A stretch of 64,000 nucleotides of DNA from Sva-07 sp963747375 (GTDB lineage Bacteria > Actinomycetota > Acidimicrobiia > Acidimicrobiales > Ilumatobacteraceae): NCBI GenBank assembly GCA_963747375.1, contig CAVVFL010000035.1:248001-312000 (forward strand). The letters are read 5' to 3'. The notes beneath the pieces were generated by a model, which had not been told where the DNA came from, did no database searches, and saw nothing but the letters and a program-made list of their open reading frames with translations. Made by a program: the position numbers and the translations under genes. Positions 44,355 through 54,659 of the stretch are shown here, one piece after another. The stretch's first letter is position 1; every line of letters starts with the position of its first letter.

Positions 44355-46329
44355 ATGGCCGATCTCGTCTGGTTGATTCCCGCGTTCCCGCTCGCCGGGT
44401 TCCTCACGATCCTGCTCTTCGGTCGCCGACTCGGCGATCCCAAGGCGGGGTACCTCGCCACCGCTACGGTCTTCGCGTCGTTCGCGGTCGCGGCCGCCAT
44501 CTATTTCGACCTGCTGGGCCGGCCCGAGGAAGACCGCCAGACGGTCGTCACCCTGTTCTCCTGGGTGCCCGTCGGGACGTTGCAGGTCGACCTGGCGTTC
44601 CTGGCCGACCCGCTGTCGATCCTGATGTGTCTGTTCATCACGTTCATCGCCGGATGGATCCACATGTTCGCCGTCGGGTACATGCACGGCGACGCCAAGT
44701 TCTCGAAGTTCTTCCTGTACATGAACCTGTTCGTCTTCTCGATGACGATCCTGGTGCTGGGCGAGAACCTGCTCGTCACGTTCCTCGGTTGGGAAGGCGT
44801 CGGGACGTGTTCGTACCTGCTGATCGCCTTCTGGCACACGCGGGAGTCGGCCGCCACAGCCGGCAAGAAGGCCTTCGTCACCAACCGCGTCGGCGACTGG
44901 GGCGTCATGCTGGCGATGTTCCTGACGTTCTCCGCCGTCGGCTCGCTGTCGTACACGGTCCTCAACGAGGGTGCCGAGACGGGAACGCTTGCCGCGTCCA
45001 CGGCGTCGGCGATCGCGATCCTGCTGCTCATCGGTGCGGCCGGCAAGAGCGCGCAGTTGCCGTTGTACCTCTGGCTGCCCGACGCGATGGAGGGCCCGAC
45101 ACCCGTCTCGGCCCTCATCCACGCGGCAACGATGGTGACCGGTGGTGTGTTCCTGCTCACCCGCATCAACCCGGTGATCCAGGCGTCGTACGACTGGGTG
45201 CCGACCACGATCGCCTGGGTGGGCGGCCTCACGGCGCTGTTCGCGGCGACGATCGCCCTGGCGCAGAACGACATCAAGAAGGTGCTCGCCTACTCGACCG
45301 TGTCGCAGATCGGCTACATGGTGCTCGCCGTGGGCAGCGGCGCGTACGTGGCCGGCATCTTCCACATGGTGACCCACGCCGGGTTCAAGGCGCTGCTGTT
45401 CCTCGGTGCCGGATCGGTCATCCACGGCATGCACGACGAGCAGGACATGCGCTGCATGGGTGCGTTGCGCAAGTTCATGCCGATCACCGCTGCGACGTTC
45501 ATCGTCGGTTGGCTGGCCATCGCCGGCGTGCCGCCGTTCTCGGGCTTCTGGTCGAAGGACGAGATCCTGCTCTACACGTTGGCCGACAACACGCCGCTGT
45601 ACATCGTCGGGATCGTCACCGCAGTGTTGACGGCGTTCTACATGACCCGCCAGATCATCATGGTCTTCTTCGGTGAGGCCCGCTGGACGAGCCTCGCCAA
45701 TGCCGACGAGGCACCCGAGGTCGCCGACGGTGAGCCACCCGTCGAGACCCACAACGCCCACGGCGAGTTCAAGCCGCACGAGTCGCCTCCGATCATGTGG
45801 ATCCCGCTCGTCGTGCTCGCAGGCGTCGCGGCGCTCGGTGGTCTCGTCAACATGCCCAAGCTGTTCGGCATCCCCGGCGGCATGTCCCACAAGCTCGAGG
45901 AGTGGCTGCATCCGGTGGTGGAGTTCGGCGAGGCCGACATCACGCGGCACGTGGGCGAACGACAACAAGTACATCCTGGTCGCCATCGCCGTTGCGTGCG
46001 CGCTCATCGGCATCGCGCTCGCCTGGCTCGTCTACGAGCGCAAGCGCATCAAGCCCTGGGAGCCGTCGCTGTTGGCCAACGCCTGGTATTACGACTTCGC
46101 GGTCTCGTGGTTCATGGGCAACCCGGGTCGTGAGGGTTTCCAGGCCGTGGCGGACTTCGACTCCACGATTGTCGACGGCGCGGTGACGGGTACGGGCGTG
46201 GTCGTCAAGGCGACCGCCTCCGAGGTACGCAAGGGCCAGACCGGATACGTGCGCCAGTACGCCGCTGTGATCGCGGTCGGTGTCGTGTTGCTCCTCGGCT
46301 GGTTCGTGGTGATTCGAGGGATTCTGTGA
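44355..46329 (+). CDS. nuoL: NADH-quinone oxidoreductase subunit L (one frameshift)
   Basis: This proton-pumping antiporter-like subunit has ~657 residues. It shows NLLVTFLGWEGVGTCSYLLI, TNRVGDWGVMLAMFLTF, LWLPDAMEGPTPVSALIHAA (catalytic Lys/His region) and YSTVSQIGYMVLAVGSGAY. The lateral-helix end (NDNKYILVAIAVACALIGIA ... YAAVIAVGVVLLLGWFVV) is in a second frame. One extra C near 45950 explains it, restoring ITGTWANDNKY. The stop at 46329 overlaps nuoM. Confidence 0.95.
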
Positions 46330-47912
46330 TGTTGGCCGCCGAAACGGGACCCATCGCGTTCCCCATCCTGAGTGCGTTGATCTTCGTGCCGATCATCGGT
46401 GCGGTCGTCGTCGCGCTCCTGCCGAAGAGCCGTCCGGAGTTTCCGAAGCTGGTCGCCCTGATGGCGTCCGTCGCCACGGCGGCGATGTCGATCTGGCTGA
46501 TGGCCTCGTTCGAGACGTCCGACGCCGGGTTCCAGTTCGTCTCGAAGCACACCTGGATCGAGGCGTGGGGGATCTCGTGGCACCTCGGCGTCGACGGCAT
46601 CTCGTTGTTCCTCGTGGTGCTCACCGGCATCTTGTTCCCGCTGGCGATTCTGGCGGTCGACGCACATCACGACGAGAAGCCCTATCTCGCGTGGCTGCTC
46701 ATGCTGCAGGCCGGCGTCATGGGGAGCTTCCTCAGCCTCGACCTGTTCGTGTTCTTCGTGTTCTTCGAGATCGTGCTCGTGCCGATGTACTTCCTCATCG
46801 CCGGCTGGGGGTACGAGAAGCGGGTCTACGCCGCCACGAAGTTCTTCCTCTACACGATGTTCGGGTCGGCGTTCATGCTCGTCGGCCTCATCGCGACGGT
46901 CGCGATCGCGAGCCGTGAGATCGGCTACACCACCTTCGATCTCGTGGTCATCGCCGAGCAGGCGGACTTCGCGGCATCGACCGGGCGCTGGCTGTTCTTC
47001 GCCTTCGCGATCGCCTTCGCCGTGAAGGTGCCGATCTTCCCGCTGCACACGTGGCTGCCCGACGCGCACACCCAGGCGCCGACCGCCGGCTCGGTCGTGC
47101 TGGCCGGCGTGATGTTGAAACTCGGCACGTACGGCCTCCTGCGCTTCGGGGTGTACCTCTTCCCGGAGGCGTCGTACTGGAGCCGCAACCTCTGGCTCAC
47201 ACTCGCCGTGATCGGCATCATCTACGGCGCGATCGCGGCCACGATGCAGACCGACCTCAAGCGGCTCGTCGCCTACTCGTCGGTCGCCCACCTCGGCTTC
47301 ATCGTGCTCGGCATCTTCGCGTTCACGTCGCAGTCGATGGCCGGTTCCACCATCCAGATGGTCAACCACGGGGTGTCGACCGGTGCGCTGTTCCTCTTCG
47401 TCGGCTGGATCTACGAACGTCGCAAGACCCGCCAGATCTCCGACCTGAAGGGGCTCCAGAAGGTGGCGCCGATCTTCGCCGCGGCGTTCATGCTGGTGAT
47501 GCTGTCGTCGGTCGGTGTTCCCGGACTCAACGGCTTCGTCGGCGAGTTCCTGATCCTCACCGGCTCGTTCCTGACGGCACGCTGGTGGACGGTCGTCGCC
47601 GCGCTCGGTGTGATCCTCGCCGCGGTCTACCTCCTGTGGGCCTACCAGCGTGTGTTCCACGGCGAGCCCGACGAGGACAACAAGAAGTTCGCCGAGCTCA
47701 AGGTCAAAGAAGGCCTGGTGCTGTTGCCGTTCATCGGTCTCATCGTGTTCATGGGCATCTACCCCAAGCCGGTTCTCGACCGGATCGAGCCGAGCCTCGA
47801 CGCCTTGATCACCCGGGTCGAGGCGTACACCAACTACCAGGAACCCGAGCCGACCATCCAGTTGCGAGATCCATCGGAGCAACCTGCTGACGCCGAGGAG
47901 GGCGAGGGATGA
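46326..47912 (+). CDS. nuoM: NADH-quinone oxidoreductase subunit M
   Basis: This is an antiporter-like pumping subunit, 527-528 residues, ~14 helices. It shows WHLGVDGISLFLVVLTGILF, FFVFFEIVLVPMYFLIAGWG, LHTWLPDAHTQAPTAGSVVL and KRLVAYSSVAHLGFIVLGIF, all family signatures. The start is GTG 46326 or ATG 46329. Frame intact. The stop overlaps nuoN. Confidence 0.97.
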   Translation: MMLAAETGPIAFPILSALIFVPIIGAVVVALLPKSRPEFPKLVALMASVATAAMSIWLMASFETSDAGFQFVSKHTWIEAWGISWHLGVDGISLFLVVLTGILFPLAILAVDAHHDEKPYLAWLLMLQAGVMGSFLSLDLFVFFVFFEIVLVPMYFLIAGWGYEKRVYAATKFFLYTMFGSAFMLVGLIATVAIASREIGYTTFDLVVIAEQADFAASTGRWLFFAFAIAFAVKVPIFPLHTWLPDAHTQAPTAGSVVLAGVMLKLGTYGLLRFGVYLFPEASYWSRNLWLTLAVIGIIYGAIAATMQTDLKRLVAYSSVAHLGFIVLGIFAFTSQSMAGSTIQMVNHGVSTGALFLFVGWIYERRKTRQISDLKGLQKVAPIFAAAFMLVMLSSVGVPGLNGFVGEFLILTGSFLTARWWTVVAALGVILAAVYLLWAYQRVFHGEPDEDNKKFAELKVKEGLVLLPFIGLIVFMGIYPKPVLDRIEPSLDALITRVEAYTNYQEPEPTIQLRDPSEQPADAEEGEG

Positions 47913-49423
47913 TGCTCGCCCAGCTCGACATCTTCATCGGACCCGAGATCCAGTGGTTCGCACTCTCGCCGCTCCTGATCCTGCTCGGCGGGGCGCTTGG
48001 CCTGCTCTTGGTGGGTGCGCTCACACCGCCGTGGCCGAAGCGGCTCTACGCAATCGTCTCGGCCACGACCGCAGGTGCGGCCGGCGTCATGGCGATGGTC
48101 CTCTGGGACGACATCACCGACAACGGACCCATGACGCTCGTCGGGGGAGCACTCGCCTTCGACAAGCTGGCGATGTTCATGACCATCACGATCTGCACCG
48201 GTGTGCTGCTCGTGAGCATCTTGAGCGACGACTACCTGCACGACACGCCGAACCGCGGCCCGGAGATCTACGCGCTCTATCTCGTGGCAGCGATCGGCGG
48301 CATCGTGATGGCGTCGGCGAACGACTTCATCGTGCTGTTCCTCGGCCTCGAGACGCTGTCGCTCGCGCTCTACGTGCTGGCGGCGAGCAACCGGCGCAGC
48401 AGCGAGAGTGCCGAGTCGGGCATCAAGTACTTCGTGCTCGGCGGGTTCGCGTCGGCGTTCTTCCTGTACGGCATCGCCCTGGTCTACGGCGGTACCGGTT
48501 CCACCAACATCAGCGAGATGGTCCTCGCCCTGCAGACCTCGATCGACCCGTTCGGCGACGACACGCTCGTCCTCGCCGGCATCGCCCTGATGATCGTCGG
48601 TCTCGCGTTCAAGGTGGCGGCCGTGCCGTTCCACGTGTGGGCGCCCGACGTCTACCAGGGTGCACCGACGCCGGTCACGTCGTTCATGGCCTCGGTCGGC
48701 AAGGCCGCTGCCTTCGCAGCGATGATCCGCGTGCTCGTGGTGGCGTTGCCGTTCTACAAGGACGACTGGCGCCCGATCATCTGGGTGCTGGCCCTGGTCA
48801 CGCTGCTCGGCGGCTCGATCCTCGCCGTCGTGCAGGACAACGTGAAGCGGATGCTCGCCTACTCGTCGATCAGCCACGCCGGCTTCATCCTCGTCGGTGT
48901 CGAGGCGGCCGGCCACGGGGCCGGCGATCCCGATCCCGGCCCCGGCGTGCCCGCCGTGGTGCTCTATCTGATCCTGTACTCGGTGTTGGTGATCGGCTCG
49001 TTCGCGGTGGTCACCATCGTGTCGCGCAGCAGCGGTGGCGACACGAACCTCGACTCGTTCAAGGGTCTCGCCAAGCGCCGTCCGGCGTTGGCGCTCGGGT
49101 TCACCGTGCTCCTCCTGGCCCAGGCCGGCGTGCCGCTCACGAGCGGTTTCATCGCCAAGTTCGGTGTGATCCAGGCGGCTGTCGACGTCGAGAGCTACGC
49201 CATCGCCGTGATCGCCATGGTGTGTGCCGTGATCGCCGCGTTCCTCTATCTGCGGATCATGGTGTCGATGTGGGTCGGCGAGTCCGCCGACGCGACCACG
49301 GTGCGCATCCCGTTCTCGATGGGTGTCGTCGTGACGTTGACCGTCGTGTTCACGATCGTTCTCGGCGTCTTCCCGGGCTGGCTCATCGACGCCGCGGATC
49401 AGGTGACGCAGTACGCCCGTTGA
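47909..49423 (+). CDS. nuoN: NADH-quinone oxidoreductase subunit N
   Basis: This third antiporter-like subunit has 504 residues. It shows IVLFLGLETLSLALYVLAAS, ESAESGIKYFVLGGFASAFF, FHVWAPDVYQGAPTPVTSFM and KRMLAYSSISHAGFILVGVE. A short Gly/Pro-rich loop (HGAGDPDPGPGVPAV) is inserted after that. This is the last of 14 nuo genes in the canonical A-N order. No hairpin terminator is evident in the 20 bases before the next gene. Confidence 0.97.
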   Translation: MMLAQLDIFIGPEIQWFALSPLLILLGGALGLLLVGALTPPWPKRLYAIVSATTAGAAGVMAMVLWDDITDNGPMTLVGGALAFDKLAMFMTITICTGVLLVSILSDDYLHDTPNRGPEIYALYLVAAIGGIVMASANDFIVLFLGLETLSLALYVLAASNRRSSESAESGIKYFVLGGFASAFFLYGIALVYGGTGSTNISEMVLALQTSIDPFGDDTLVLAGIALMIVGLAFKVAAVPFHVWAPDVYQGAPTPVTSFMASVGKAAAFAAMIRVLVVALPFYKDDWRPIIWVLALVTLLGGSILAVVQDNVKRMLAYSSISHAGFILVGVEAAGHGAGDPDPGPGVPAVVLYLILYSVLVIGSFAVVTIVSRSSGGDTNLDSFKGLAKRRPALALGFTVLLLAQAGVPLTSGFIAKFGVIQAAVDVESYAIAVIAMVCAVIAAFLYLRIMVSMWVGESADATTVRIPFSMGVVVTLTVVFTIVLGVFPGWLIDAADQVTQYAR

Positions 49424-49443
49424 GGTGGCAGGCTTGAGGCGTC

Positions 49444-50308
49444 ATGAAGTGGCCGACGTGGAGTCAGGCGCTGGTAGCGGCGTCCATTGCCGGCCTCGTC
49501 GCGTTGATGTTTCGGAGGGCCCGCCCCACTCGCGTCGGTGACCGTATCGGTCACGTCGTCGGGCCGGCAGCGTTGGAGTTCGCATTCGTCGCGTCGCTGT
49601 ACGCGATCTGGCGGATGGCCAAGAACCTGCCGTTGACACAGGCCGACGGTGCGATCGAGCGGGCCCGCGCCATCGTGCGGGTACAGGAGTTCCTCCACCT
49701 GCCCAACGAACTGGCGCTGCAGCACTTCGTACTCGATCACGAATGGCTTGCGCAGTTCTGCAGCGGCGTTCTACGCGACCGCCCACGTGCCGGGCATCAT
49801 CATCTTCCTGGTGTGGCTGTATGCCCGCCATCGCGATGTCTACCCGCACTGGCGCAACGCGTTGGCGATCGTCACGGCGTTCTGCCTGTTCATCCGATTC
49901 GTCAAGGTGGCCCCACCGCGGTACCTACCCGACCTCGGGTTCGTCGACGTGTCGGAGATCTACAACATGTCCGTGTACGGCGAGGCCGGCACCGGCGTGT
50001 CGTCGCAGTTCGCGGCGATGCCATCGCTCCACGTCGCCTGGGCGGCAGTCGTCGCCTTCGGTGCGCTGTCGGCGAGCACCAGCAAGTGGCGCTGGATCGG
50101 CATGGTGCACCTGGTGATCACGATGCTCGTCGTGTCGGCGACCGGCCATCACTGGTGGCTCGACGGCATCGTCGCGCTGGCGTTGCTGTGGATCGCGCTG
50201 CAACTCGACACGCTCGGGCGTCGTTGGGTCCGAGCTGCGCGGGGCGACGCCGTGACAGCACCGTTCGACCTTGCTGCCGTCGAGCCCGCCGAATCGGAGG
50301 TCGTGTGA
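49444..50308 (+). CDS. PAP2-superfamily membrane phosphatase/phosphotransferase (frameshifted once)
   Basis: This ~287-residue membrane protein has the PAP2 signature: KVAPPRYLPD (motif 1-like), MPSLHVAWAA (motif 2, catalytic His) and GHHWWLDGI (motif 3). An arrangement with several helices before the first motif resembles the inositol-phosphotransferase/Aur1-like branch. Frames join near 49755 (SAAFYATAHVPGIIIFLVW follows). It may dephosphorylate prenyl or lipid phosphates. The stop overlaps the YbaK gene. Confidence 0.85.
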
Positions 50309-50793
50309 CCGCTCACCCGAACGTGATTGCCGACCTCGACCGGTTGGGTCTCGCCTACGAGGTGATGGACTGCGATCCCGATCTCGCCGACACCGCACAG
50401 TTCTGCGAGGCCTACGGCGTGCCGCTCGAGGAGTCGGCCAACGCCATCCTGGTCGCGTCGAAGAAGCCCGAGGGCCACCATGCGGTGTGTGTCGTGCTCG
50501 CCCACACGCGGCTCGACGTGAACGGCACCGTGCGCCGCAAGCTCGGCGTCCGCAAGCTCAGCTTCGCGCCCGCCGACGTGACCCGAGAGCTGACCGGACA
50601 GGAGATCGGCGGTGTCACGATCTTCGGGCTGCCGCAGCATGTGCCGGTCTGGCTCGACCGCCGGATCCTCGACTGCGGTCGGATCATCGTCGGCGCAGGA
50701 TCACGCTCCGCGAAGATCAGCCTCGATCCGGCGCAGCTCGTCGGCGTCGACGGTTACGAATTCGTCGACGACCTGGCGAACGAGATCACCTGA
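50305..50793 (+). CDS. YbaK/EbsC-type aminoacyl-tRNA deacylase domain protein
   Basis: This is a 162-residue stand-alone editing domain related to Cys-tRNA(Pro) and Ala-tRNA(Pro) deacylases. It shows ANAILVASKKPEGHHAVCVV, TVRRKLGVRKLSFAPAD and VTRELTGQEIGGVTIFGLP (the family's 'G....P.G' region). DCGRIIVGAGSRSAKISLDP is the typical end. The start is GTG 50305, coupled to the PAP2 gene. It probably hydrolyses mischarged tRNA; specificity unknown. Confidence 0.86.
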   Translation: MTAHPNVIADLDRLGLAYEVMDCDPDLADTAQFCEAYGVPLEESANAILVASKKPEGHHAVCVVLAHTRLDVNGTVRRKLGVRKLSFAPADVTRELTGQEIGGVTIFGLPQHVPVWLDRRILDCGRIIVGAGSRSAKISLDPAQLVGVDGYEFVDDLANEIT

Positions 50794-50798
50794 ACGAC

Positions 50799-52247
50799 TC
50801 ATACACAGAGATCGCCCGTCGTTCCACGCAGGCAGATGGAACTGACGAGCACCCGGGACGCCTGCCATCCGATCGGACCGTCGGAGCCGTAGGCCTGCGT
50901 GATCCAGACGTACACGACCTGCCCTGCAACGGAGTCGTCGCCGCCGACGTCGACCTGGAACACGAGCAGGGGCAGCCCATCGGGCTCGCCAACCACGACC
51001 TGTGGGTTCGGAGGAAATTCGGGGTCGGGGCCGAGCGTGCCCAGCGCGGTGACGAGCTGGTCGGTGAGCGTGGTGACGTCGGGCTGGATGCCGACGGAGT
51101 CGACGAGCGCTTGAATGTCGTCAGCCGGTCGGGCCGTCGTGTCGCCGGGCCAGGCCGTCCACGTGTCGACAGCGGCGATCGGGAACGAGTAGTTGTCCTC
51201 GATGCCGGTCCCGTAGTTGGTGATCGACCACACGCCGTCGGCGTCTCGTGCGGCAAGCCAGATCGAACCGTCCGGCGGCCCCGACTGGAGCAACACCGAG
51301 CCGCTCGTCAGCGACGCCTCGTCGTCGAGGCAGCCGATACCACCCACGATGCTGGTGGTCGGGAGCAGAGTGATCAACTGTTGTGCGCTCTCGAGTGAGC
51401 ACCCGTTCGATGCCGGCATGCCGTCGAGCCGCGCGGCCGCGTCGATGATGCCGTCGGTGGTGATCGTCACCTCGTAGAGCTCGTCGTCGATGCCGACGAG
51501 CGCATGCGGGTTGGTGCCGACCTCGGGGTTGCCGCACGTCTCCTTCCACATCGATCGATCGGGGACCAGCAGCATCGTGCACGTGGCGCCCTCGATCGGG
51601 GCGGCGAACGTCAGGGCTCCGGGCAGGCCGTCGACCGGCGTTGCGGTGCCGAGTTCGGCGCCACCGGGGACGAGGGGGCTCGCCAGCGTGAACCAGGTGG
51701 CGTCGACGCCCGGATCGGGGCTCAGCCGCGACGCCAACACCGCCTCCTGAGCCTCGTCGCACACCACGATCTCGACGATGGCGCCGGCATCGATCCGGGT
51801 CGACACCTCGTCCCACCGGCATCGCTCCTGTTCACTTGCGAACCACGGCTCGGCGGTGGCATCCGCGAACGAAATCAGGTACGGCTCGCCGAGATCGGCG
51901 ACGATCGTGCGCGTGTCGAGCGCGTCGAGTTGATCGACGCAACCGGTCGCCGTTGCCCCGTCGGACTCGACGTGCAGGCACTGACCGTCGACCTGTACCG
52001 ACACCACGCCCTCCGGGAGTGCAACGGTTGTCGAGTCCGGCGTCGTGGTCGTTGTACTGGTGCCGGCCCTGGTGCCGTCGGGTGGGGTTGTGGAATTGGT
52101 CTGCGCAGGCTCGATCGCGTTGTCGTCGTCACCGATGTTGAGGGCGATCACGCCGATGATCGCCGCTGTGATCAGCCCGATGGCGATCAGGGCCGGCCAC
52201 CACGACCGGCGCTTCCCGATCGGTGAGCTGGCGTCGGTCATGGTCAC
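50799..52247 (-). CDS. secreted/membrane-anchored protein of unknown function
   Basis: This 482-residue protein has a single N-terminal membrane anchor (WWPALIAIGLITAAIIGVIAL, cited in part) after a short basic stretch (GKRRS). A Thr/Ser-rich linker follows (TSTTTTTPDSTT). The extracytoplasmic part is ~400 residues with eight or so cysteines (QCLHVES; TGCVDQL; ERCRWDE; VVCDEAQ; TCTMLLV; ETCGNPE; NGCSLES; IGCLDDE), suggesting disulfides. It shows internal similarity of two halves at best and no enzymatic motif. ATG at 52247 or 52241. I do not recognise it. Confidence 0.75.
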   Translation of the reverse strand: MTMTDASSPIGKRRSWWPALIAIGLITAAIIGVIALNIGDDDNAIEPAQTNSTTPPDGTRAGTSTTTTTPDSTTVALPEGVVSVQVDGQCLHVESDGATATGCVDQLDALDTRTIVADLGEPYLISFADATAEPWFASEQERCRWDEVSTRIDAGAIVEIVVCDEAQEAVLASRLSPDPGVDATWFTLASPLVPGGAELGTATPVDGLPGALTFAAPIEGATCTMLLVPDRSMWKETCGNPEVGTNPHALVGIDDELYEVTITTDGIIDAAARLDGMPASNGCSLESAQQLITLLPTTSIVGGIGCLDDEASLTSGSVLLQSGPPDGSIWLAARDADGVWSITNYGTGIEDNYSFPIAAVDTWTAWPGDTTARPADDIQALVDSVGIQPDVTTLTDQLVTALGTLGPDPEFPPNPQVVVGEPDGLPLLVFQVDVGGDDSVAGQVVYVWITQAYGSDGPIGWQASRVLVSSICLRGTTGDLCV

Positions 52248-52343
52248 ACCTTCACACAGTGCACCCGCTCATCCGGTGACACGGGCGGGCTCCTCGACGG
52301 AGAAGTTCAAATCGCTTGGTGCCGAGCGCAGCACTGGCGGACA

Positions 52344-53570
52344 TCAGGCAGGGGCGTCGTCGAAGGGGAGTGGGGTGGGTGCAGGCAGGGCGAGGCCGAT
52401 CATGGGCGGGCGCAGTGGGCGGATGTTCCCATCGGAATCTCGCAACACGAAGTGTCCGGCCCCGAGGGGCTCGATACTCCAGTGCTGTTCGTGGAGCAGA
52501 TGGTGGTGATACCAACACAGCAGGACGAGATCGTCGAGGTCGGAGTTGCCGTCGTTGGCCCAGTGAACGCTGTGGTGGGCGTCGCACCCACCAGGCGGGA
52601 TCGGGCAGCCGGGAAGGCGGCAGCCGTGATCGCGGATCGTGAGCAGGTCGAACTGTGAGTCCGACACGCTGCGGGTCTGGCGGCCGTAGTTGATGACGAC
52701 GCCGTCCGGGCCGGTGACGAGGCGATGGATGCCGGCGTCGCAGGCCATGCGTCGAATCGCGTCGGCGGTGAGCGTGATGGGCCCGGTGTTGGTGTCGAGC
52801 ACACCGCCCCGGCTGGCGGTGATCAGGTCGTTGACGGCGATCGTCGCGATCAGCTTGGGCCGGTTGCGCTTGACGCCCGGTGTCGGCTGCAGGTTCGCGA
52901 GTACCTGCTTGGCCATCGACACGAGCGCGTCGGCGCGACGTTGTTCGGGTGTGCGGTCATCGTCGTCGGTGCGAGTCGACAGGACCCGGATGGCTTCCCG
53001 GACGATCTTCATGCCCTCAGGGTCGAGGAGCCCGTCGAGGCGGCCCATCCCGTCGAGCAACTCCGACAGGTGGAGCTTGCGGGAGTCGAACTGGTCCTGC
53101 GCCGACGTCGCCGATCCGTCGGGGTCGGCGTGCAGTCGCCACGTGGCGAGCACCATCTTGAAGTCGCGGTGGGCGAGGTTCAGTGCCCAGCCGACCAGCA
53201 TCTGCTCGTCGCGGGCGAACACCTCGGCGAGCTCCGGCCGCCAGGTGTCGGCGAGGAGCCTGAGCGCCGATTCGGCCATGACGCCGCGAGTGAAGCATTT
53301 CTTGGCGATTGGCATGTGCTGGATCCGATCGGCCAACTGCAGGGTGAGCGCGCACGCGCCCGGCGCCTCGCCGGTGGTCGTCGCGAGCCATGCGTGCGGC
53401 GACCTGAACCCGTGGATGTGCCAGCGACCGGATGTCACCGCGTCATGGACCCGGTCCAACTGCACCGCACGTGCGCGACGCATCGTCACCGTCGCTGCGT
53501 CGGCCCCATCGAGCGGATCGACCGGCTCGTTCGCCGTCCTCCCCGCTGCCGATGCGATCCCCGCGACCAT
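52344..53570 (-). CDS. DUF222 / HNH endonuclease-domain protein (13E12-type)
   Basis: This 408-residue protein belongs to the actinobacterial DUF222-HNH group (13E12 repeat family of mycobacteria). Residues ~20-270 are the helical DUF222 region (WHIHGFRSPHAWLATTTGEA). Residues ~320-375 are the HNH nuclease: RLPGCPIPPGGCDAHHSVHW, then DDLVLLCWYHHHLLHEQHW, with paired Cys and His. The biological role is uncertain; many copies per genome are common and some associate with mobile DNA. The ATG at 53570 was chosen because upstream residues are not family-like. The sequence CATGAT lies 6 bases upstream. Confidence 0.88.
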   Translation of the reverse strand: MVAGIASAAGRTANEPVDPLDGADAATVTMRRARAVQLDRVHDAVTSGRWHIHGFRSPHAWLATTTGEAPGACALTLQLADRIQHMPIAKKCFTRGVMAESALRLLADTWRPELAEVFARDEQMLVGWALNLAHRDFKMVLATWRLHADPDGSATSAQDQFDSRKLHLSELLDGMGRLDGLLDPEGMKIVREAIRVLSTRTDDDDRTPEQRRADALVSMAKQVLANLQPTPGVKRNRPKLIATIAVNDLITASRGGVLDTNTGPITLTADAIRRMACDAGIHRLVTGPDGVVINYGRQTRSVSDSQFDLLTIRDHGCRLPGCPIPPGGCDAHHSVHWANDGNSDLDDLVLLCWYHHHLLHEQHWSIEPLGAGHFVLRDSDGNIRPLRPPMIGLALPAPTPLPFDDAPA

Positions 53571-53617
53571 GACCCCATCATGACAAGGGGCTGTCACAGA
53601 GTTGTCCGACCGAGGAC

Positions 53618-54136
53618 TCAGAGATCGAGGACCATCCGGACTTCGTCGGCGCACGGGTCCGACGGGAGCGCCTGGAATTCGCCGGTCACCCTGAATCCCA
53701 TCGATTCGTACAGACGTTGGGCGGGTTCGTTGCCCCGTGTGACCCACAGGCCGACCGATGTGGCGTGCGTGTCGCCGGCCCAACCGACGACCGCCGAGAC
53801 CAACAAGCGGCCCGCACCGGTGCGACGTGCGTCGGGAGACGTCCACATCGACACCAGTTCCACCGATGACGGTCGATCGACGTCGCGGTATCCGCCCGCC
53901 AGACCGACGACTCGTTGGCCCATCCGAGCCAGGAACATCGAGCGATCGTCTCCCTCCGCGGCGAGCCGAGTGCGCTCGAGCCACTCGTCATCGGGTCTCG
54001 TGACCTCATCCGCGTAGGCCGAGCCGAAGGCAAACGGCGAATCGGCCAGCGCGGCGAGGCGCGTGGCCTTCACTGGCGCTGCATCCGTCGGAGCGACTCG
54101 TCGGACGGTGACCTCCACGCGCCGATTCTCGATCAT
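53618..54136 (-). CDS. GNAT-family N-acetyltransferase
   Basis: This is a 172-residue acetyl-CoA-dependent acetyltransferase. It has VTVRRVAPTDAAPVKATRLAAL at the N-terminus, the core strand VVGLAGGYRD and the acetyl-CoA pyrophosphate loop RRTGAGRLLVSAVVGWA (R/Q-x2-G-x-G/A). NEPAQRLYESMGFRVTGEF is the typical final helix-strand. The acceptor substrate is unknown. Start ATG at 54136. Confidence 0.88.
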   Translation of the reverse strand: MIENRRVEVTVRRVAPTDAAPVKATRLAALADSPFAFGSAYADEVTRPDDEWLERTRLAAEGDDRSMFLARMGQRVVGLAGGYRDVDRPSSVELVSMWTSPDARRTGAGRLLVSAVVGWAGDTHATSVGLWVTRGNEPAQRLYESMGFRVTGEFQALPSDPCADEVRMVLDL

Positions 54137-54160
54137 CCGTCAAACATGACGCAAGCGAGT

Positions 54161-54571
54161 TCAGACCGGACGGAGCCAGACGACGACGGCATCGCGGACC
54201 CGCTCATCGAGCGTGTTGCCGTCGAGTGACTTGGCCACCTTGGGAAATCGGATGGCATACGAGCGGAGCAACGGTGTCACTGCTTCGGGTTCCTCCTCGC
54301 CGCGAAGCGCGTGAGCGGTCATCGGTATCCACGTCCCCTTCAGGAGCACCTTCACCTGGCCCATGTCGATGAAGTTCCGCCACCAGGTCTTCGTGTCGGC
54401 CTGGCCGACCATCACGACCAGGCCGTTGTGGGCGTCGGCGTACTGAACGGGCAACGTATAGCGCTCGCCGGTGTGGTTGCCGGTGTACCGGATGAGCGCG
54501 GTCGAGCCCGACAGGATCGGGTGGGCCGGTGACTGGAGGATCTTCTCGACGACGGTGTTCGCGAGGCCCAT
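54161..54571 (-). CDS. deazaflavin (F420)-dependent nitroreductase-family protein
   Basis: This 136-residue split-barrel protein is of the Ddn/DUF385-like family. SGSTALIRYTGNHTGERYTLPVQYA, NGLVVMVGQADTKTWWRNF (W-W-R-N-F/L is the family's cofactor-contact turn) and VKVLLKGTWIPMTAHAL are diagnostic. Homologues in mycobacteria use F420H2. The start ATG at 54571 (MGLANTVVEK) is supported by TAGCCT 7 bases upstream. Substrate unknown. Confidence 0.85.
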   Translation of the reverse strand: MGLANTVVEKILQSPAHPILSGSTALIRYTGNHTGERYTLPVQYADAHNGLVVMVGQADTKTWWRNFIDMGQVKVLLKGTWIPMTAHALRGEEEPEAVTPLLRSYAIRFPKVAKSLDGNTLDERVRDAVVVWLRPV

Positions 54572-54578
54572 GGGTTCG

Positions 54579-54584
54579 AGGCTA
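54579..54584 (-). promoter_or_regulatory. leaderless -10 element (TAGCCT)
   Basis: TAGCCT on the minus strand, 7 bases, then ATG at 54571. The hexamer is identical to the one before the prenyl synthase gene. Confidence 0.5.
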
Positions 54585-54659
54585 GGCGGGTCCCGCTCGT
54601 TCTCGCCCAGCGACCGATCCGGCATCGCCGATGCTTGACGGCGGGGGCATGATGTGGCG

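Noticed and set aside
52344..53570. A mobile element or intein at the HNH gene
   Set aside because: DUF222-HNH proteins are ordinary chromosomal genes in actinobacteria. No terminal repeats or target duplications flank it.
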